A DNA stretch of 14,571 nt from Candidatus Woesearchaeota archaeon. GTDB taxonomy: Archaea; Nanobdellota; Nanobdellia; Woesearchaeales; GW2011-AR4. Below, piece by piece: positions 13,996-14,571 of the stretch (position 1 is the stretch's first letter; every line of letters begins with the position of its first letter). A model generated the notes under the pieces. The model saw only the letters and a program-made list of their open reading frames with translations, had not been told where the DNA came from and ran no database searches. A program made the position numbers and the translations under genes. The stretch is from the NCBI GenBank assembly GCA_019323655.1, contig JAHWGX010000012.1, positions 1 through 14,571 on the forward strand, in the 5' to 3' direction.

Positions 13996-14033
13996 GTTAT
14001 ACAGTTGGTTTTGCGAAAATGCTTTTTAAATAA

Positions 14034-14043
14034 ATTTAAATAG
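14034..14043 (+). promoter_or_regulatory. TATA-like box of the single-pass membrane protein gene
   Basis: ATTTAAATAG is centred about 29 bp before ATG 14067 in a very AT-rich stretch; no SD is present. The same AT-rich stretch could act on the minus strand. Confidence 0.4.
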
Positions 14044-14066
14044 ATTAATCATTTATTTTTGATTAG

Positions 14067-14450
14067 ATGAAACGAAAGAAACAAAAAAGTGAAGAAAAAA
14101 CAAATTGGACACAAGAAGTAATAGCAATAGTTGCTATTGTGACTATGATTGTAACTGCTATTGGGTATTATAACCTGATTAAATTACAAACACCAAGACC
14201 TGAATTGATTTTGCATATTCCTGAACAGGCTACTTACTTATGTAAGGGGTTCGCTCTGGAGTCTTATGAAACTCCAGTCAAACTTCTTACACCTTACGGG
14301 GTATCAGTTAAAATCGCTAATGTAGGTATGAGATATGCTATTGATACAAAACTTATAATTACTTATGATGAGCCAGACAGTTTTTTTGATGCGTTTTTTG
14401 CTAAGGAAAGAAGGGAAGTTAATAAAACTAATCCCAATTATCCAACGTGA
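14067..14450 (+). CDS. Single-pass membrane-anchored protein of unknown function (127 aa)
   Basis: The protein has a basic N-terminus (MKRKKQKSEEK), a transmembrane helix at about 17-38 (EVIAIVAIVTMIVTAIGYYNLI), and an extracytoplasmic part of about 90 residues. The latter looks beta-rich (ELILHIPEQAT, YGVSVKIANVGMRYAIDTKLIITYD), like a small immunoglobulin-like or CARDB-like domain. IANVGMRYAIDTKLIITY fits the pattern of an N-V-G...A...V.ly strand pair in such domains. The end, FFAKERREVNKTNPNYPT, is polar and stops abruptly, so the protein may be shortened relative to relatives. No family assigned. The ATG is supported by a TATA-like box about 29 bp upstream; T5 follows 10 bp after the stop. 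Confidence 0.65.
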   Translation: MKRKKQKSEEKTNWTQEVIAIVAIVTMIVTAIGYYNLIKLQTPRPELILHIPEQATYLCKGFALESYETPVKLLTPYGVSVKIANVGMRYAIDTKLIITYDEPDSFFDAFFAKERREVNKTNPNYPT

Positions 14451-14459
14451 TGCAGATTC

Positions 14460-14464
14460 TTTTT
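14460..14464 (+). terminator. Short oligo-T after the 127-aa membrane protein
   Basis: T5 begins 10 bp after the stop codon at 14448-14450. It is short but correctly placed for archaeal termination, ahead of the next promoter-like element. Confidence 0.35.
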
Positions 14465-14471
14465 AGCTGAA

Positions 14472-14506
14472 AATGAGGCTAACCTATAAATAGGATTAGC
14501 CTCATT
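14472..14506 (+). promoter_or_regulatory. Inverted repeat flanking a TATA box (candidate operator/promoter)
   Basis: AATGAGGCTAA (14472-14482) and TTAGCCTCATT (14496-14506) are perfect 11-bp inverted copies. Between them is CCTATAAATAGG (14483-14494), itself nearly palindromic and a very good archaeal TATA box. The symmetry centre thus falls on the TATA box. A dimeric regulator binding both arms would block TBP access. As RNA it would be a long hairpin, but with no following T run it is a poor terminator. A TSS about 25 bp downstream would fall near 14514, before the start codon at 14525. Confidence 0.5.
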
Positions 14507-14530
14507 GCATGTATGTAACCCACAATGCAA
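14505..14530 (+). repeat. Second inverted repeat at the window end
   Basis: TTGCAT (14505-14510) and ATGCAA (14525-14530) are perfect 6-bp inverted copies with a 14-base spacer. The right arm includes the candidate ATG at 14525, so in RNA the hairpin would cover that start. Short enough to be chance. Confidence 0.3.
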
Positions 14531-14571
14531 GAAAAATCAATTAAAGATACTATTTCTATCTTTCTATTTAG
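14525..14571 (+). CDS. N-terminal fragment of a gene running off the right edge
   Basis: ATG 14525 opens a frame that remains open to the window end: MQEKSIKDTISIFLF. The sequence is too short to identify. It is supported mainly by the strong TATA box at 14484-14493 lying about 37 bp upstream; the nearby ATGs at 14509 and 14513 close quickly. Confidence 0.35.
   Translation, partial: MQEKSIKDTISIFLF

Noticed and set aside
14472..14530. The paired inverted repeats as the end of an insertion sequence
   Set aside because: No transposase, target-site duplication or second copy is visible within the window; the centred TATA box points to regulation instead.
1..14571. CRISPR arrays, tRNA or rRNA genes
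   Set aside because: No regularly spaced repeats, no GGTTCRANYCC-type tRNA arms in context and no rRNA-like stretches were seen on either strand by eye.

Overview
The window looks like a chromosomal segment of an archaeon with a small, AT-rich genome. A DPANN lineage (Woesearchaeota/Pacearchaeota-like) is my best guess, inferred from gene content and style rather than proven. The archaeal signs are an archaeal/eukaryotic-type prolyl-tRNA synthetase with a C-terminal zinc motif, an archease plus RtcB pair, a Cdkal1/e-MtaB-type tRNA methylthiotransferase, a lone TFB-like zinc ribbon, and TATA-like boxes about 25-30 bp before most start codons. Many mRNAs are probably leaderless; a few genes instead have clear Shine-Dalgarno (SD) sites.

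Layout. 1-80 is the tail of an unidentified + strand gene. 170-592 is archease, followed by a small membrane-protein gene (608-857) that is intact only if one base is skipped. 864-1727 (minus) is a free-standing LAGLIDADG homing endonuclease. 1939-4866 is the RNA ligase rtcB, interrupted by a 503-residue intein with its own LAGLIDADG endonuclease, inserted exactly at the active-site metal-binding cysteine. RNA ligase and its activator thus lie close together, with two homing endonucleases in the same 5 kb. 4897-5184 (minus) is an unknown small protein. 5281-5427 is the severed C-terminus of a MacB/FtsX-type permease.

5475-10044 is a + strand run: a phosphohexomutase, a 46-residue zinc ribbon, an unknown protein ending in an HExxH metalloprotease-like motif, a HAD phosphatase, and the tRNA methylthiotransferase. 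10089-10250 and 10332-10469 (minus) are two very small genes: a hyperacidic disordered protein with the best SD in the window and a stand-alone TFB-type zinc ribbon. The latter is divergent from proS (10584-12020). 12024-13723 (minus) is a PRPP synthetase gene overlapping a five-helix membrane protein gene.

13724-14066 contains no convincing gene but holds a conspicuously GC-rich block. Its ends can pair (13789-13801 with 13983-13995) and its interior gives further perfect nested helices; it is my main candidate for an undescribed structured RNA. A single-pass membrane protein (14067-14450) follows. The window ends with a 35-bp inverted repeat centred on a TATA-like box, just before a start codon that runs off the edge.

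Functional theme: RNA repair (RtcB, archease), tRNA modification and charging (MtaB-like, ProRS), and sugar-phosphate/nucleotide precursor metabolism (phosphohexomutase, PRPP synthetase). No tRNA, rRNA, CRISPR array or insertion sequence was recognised.
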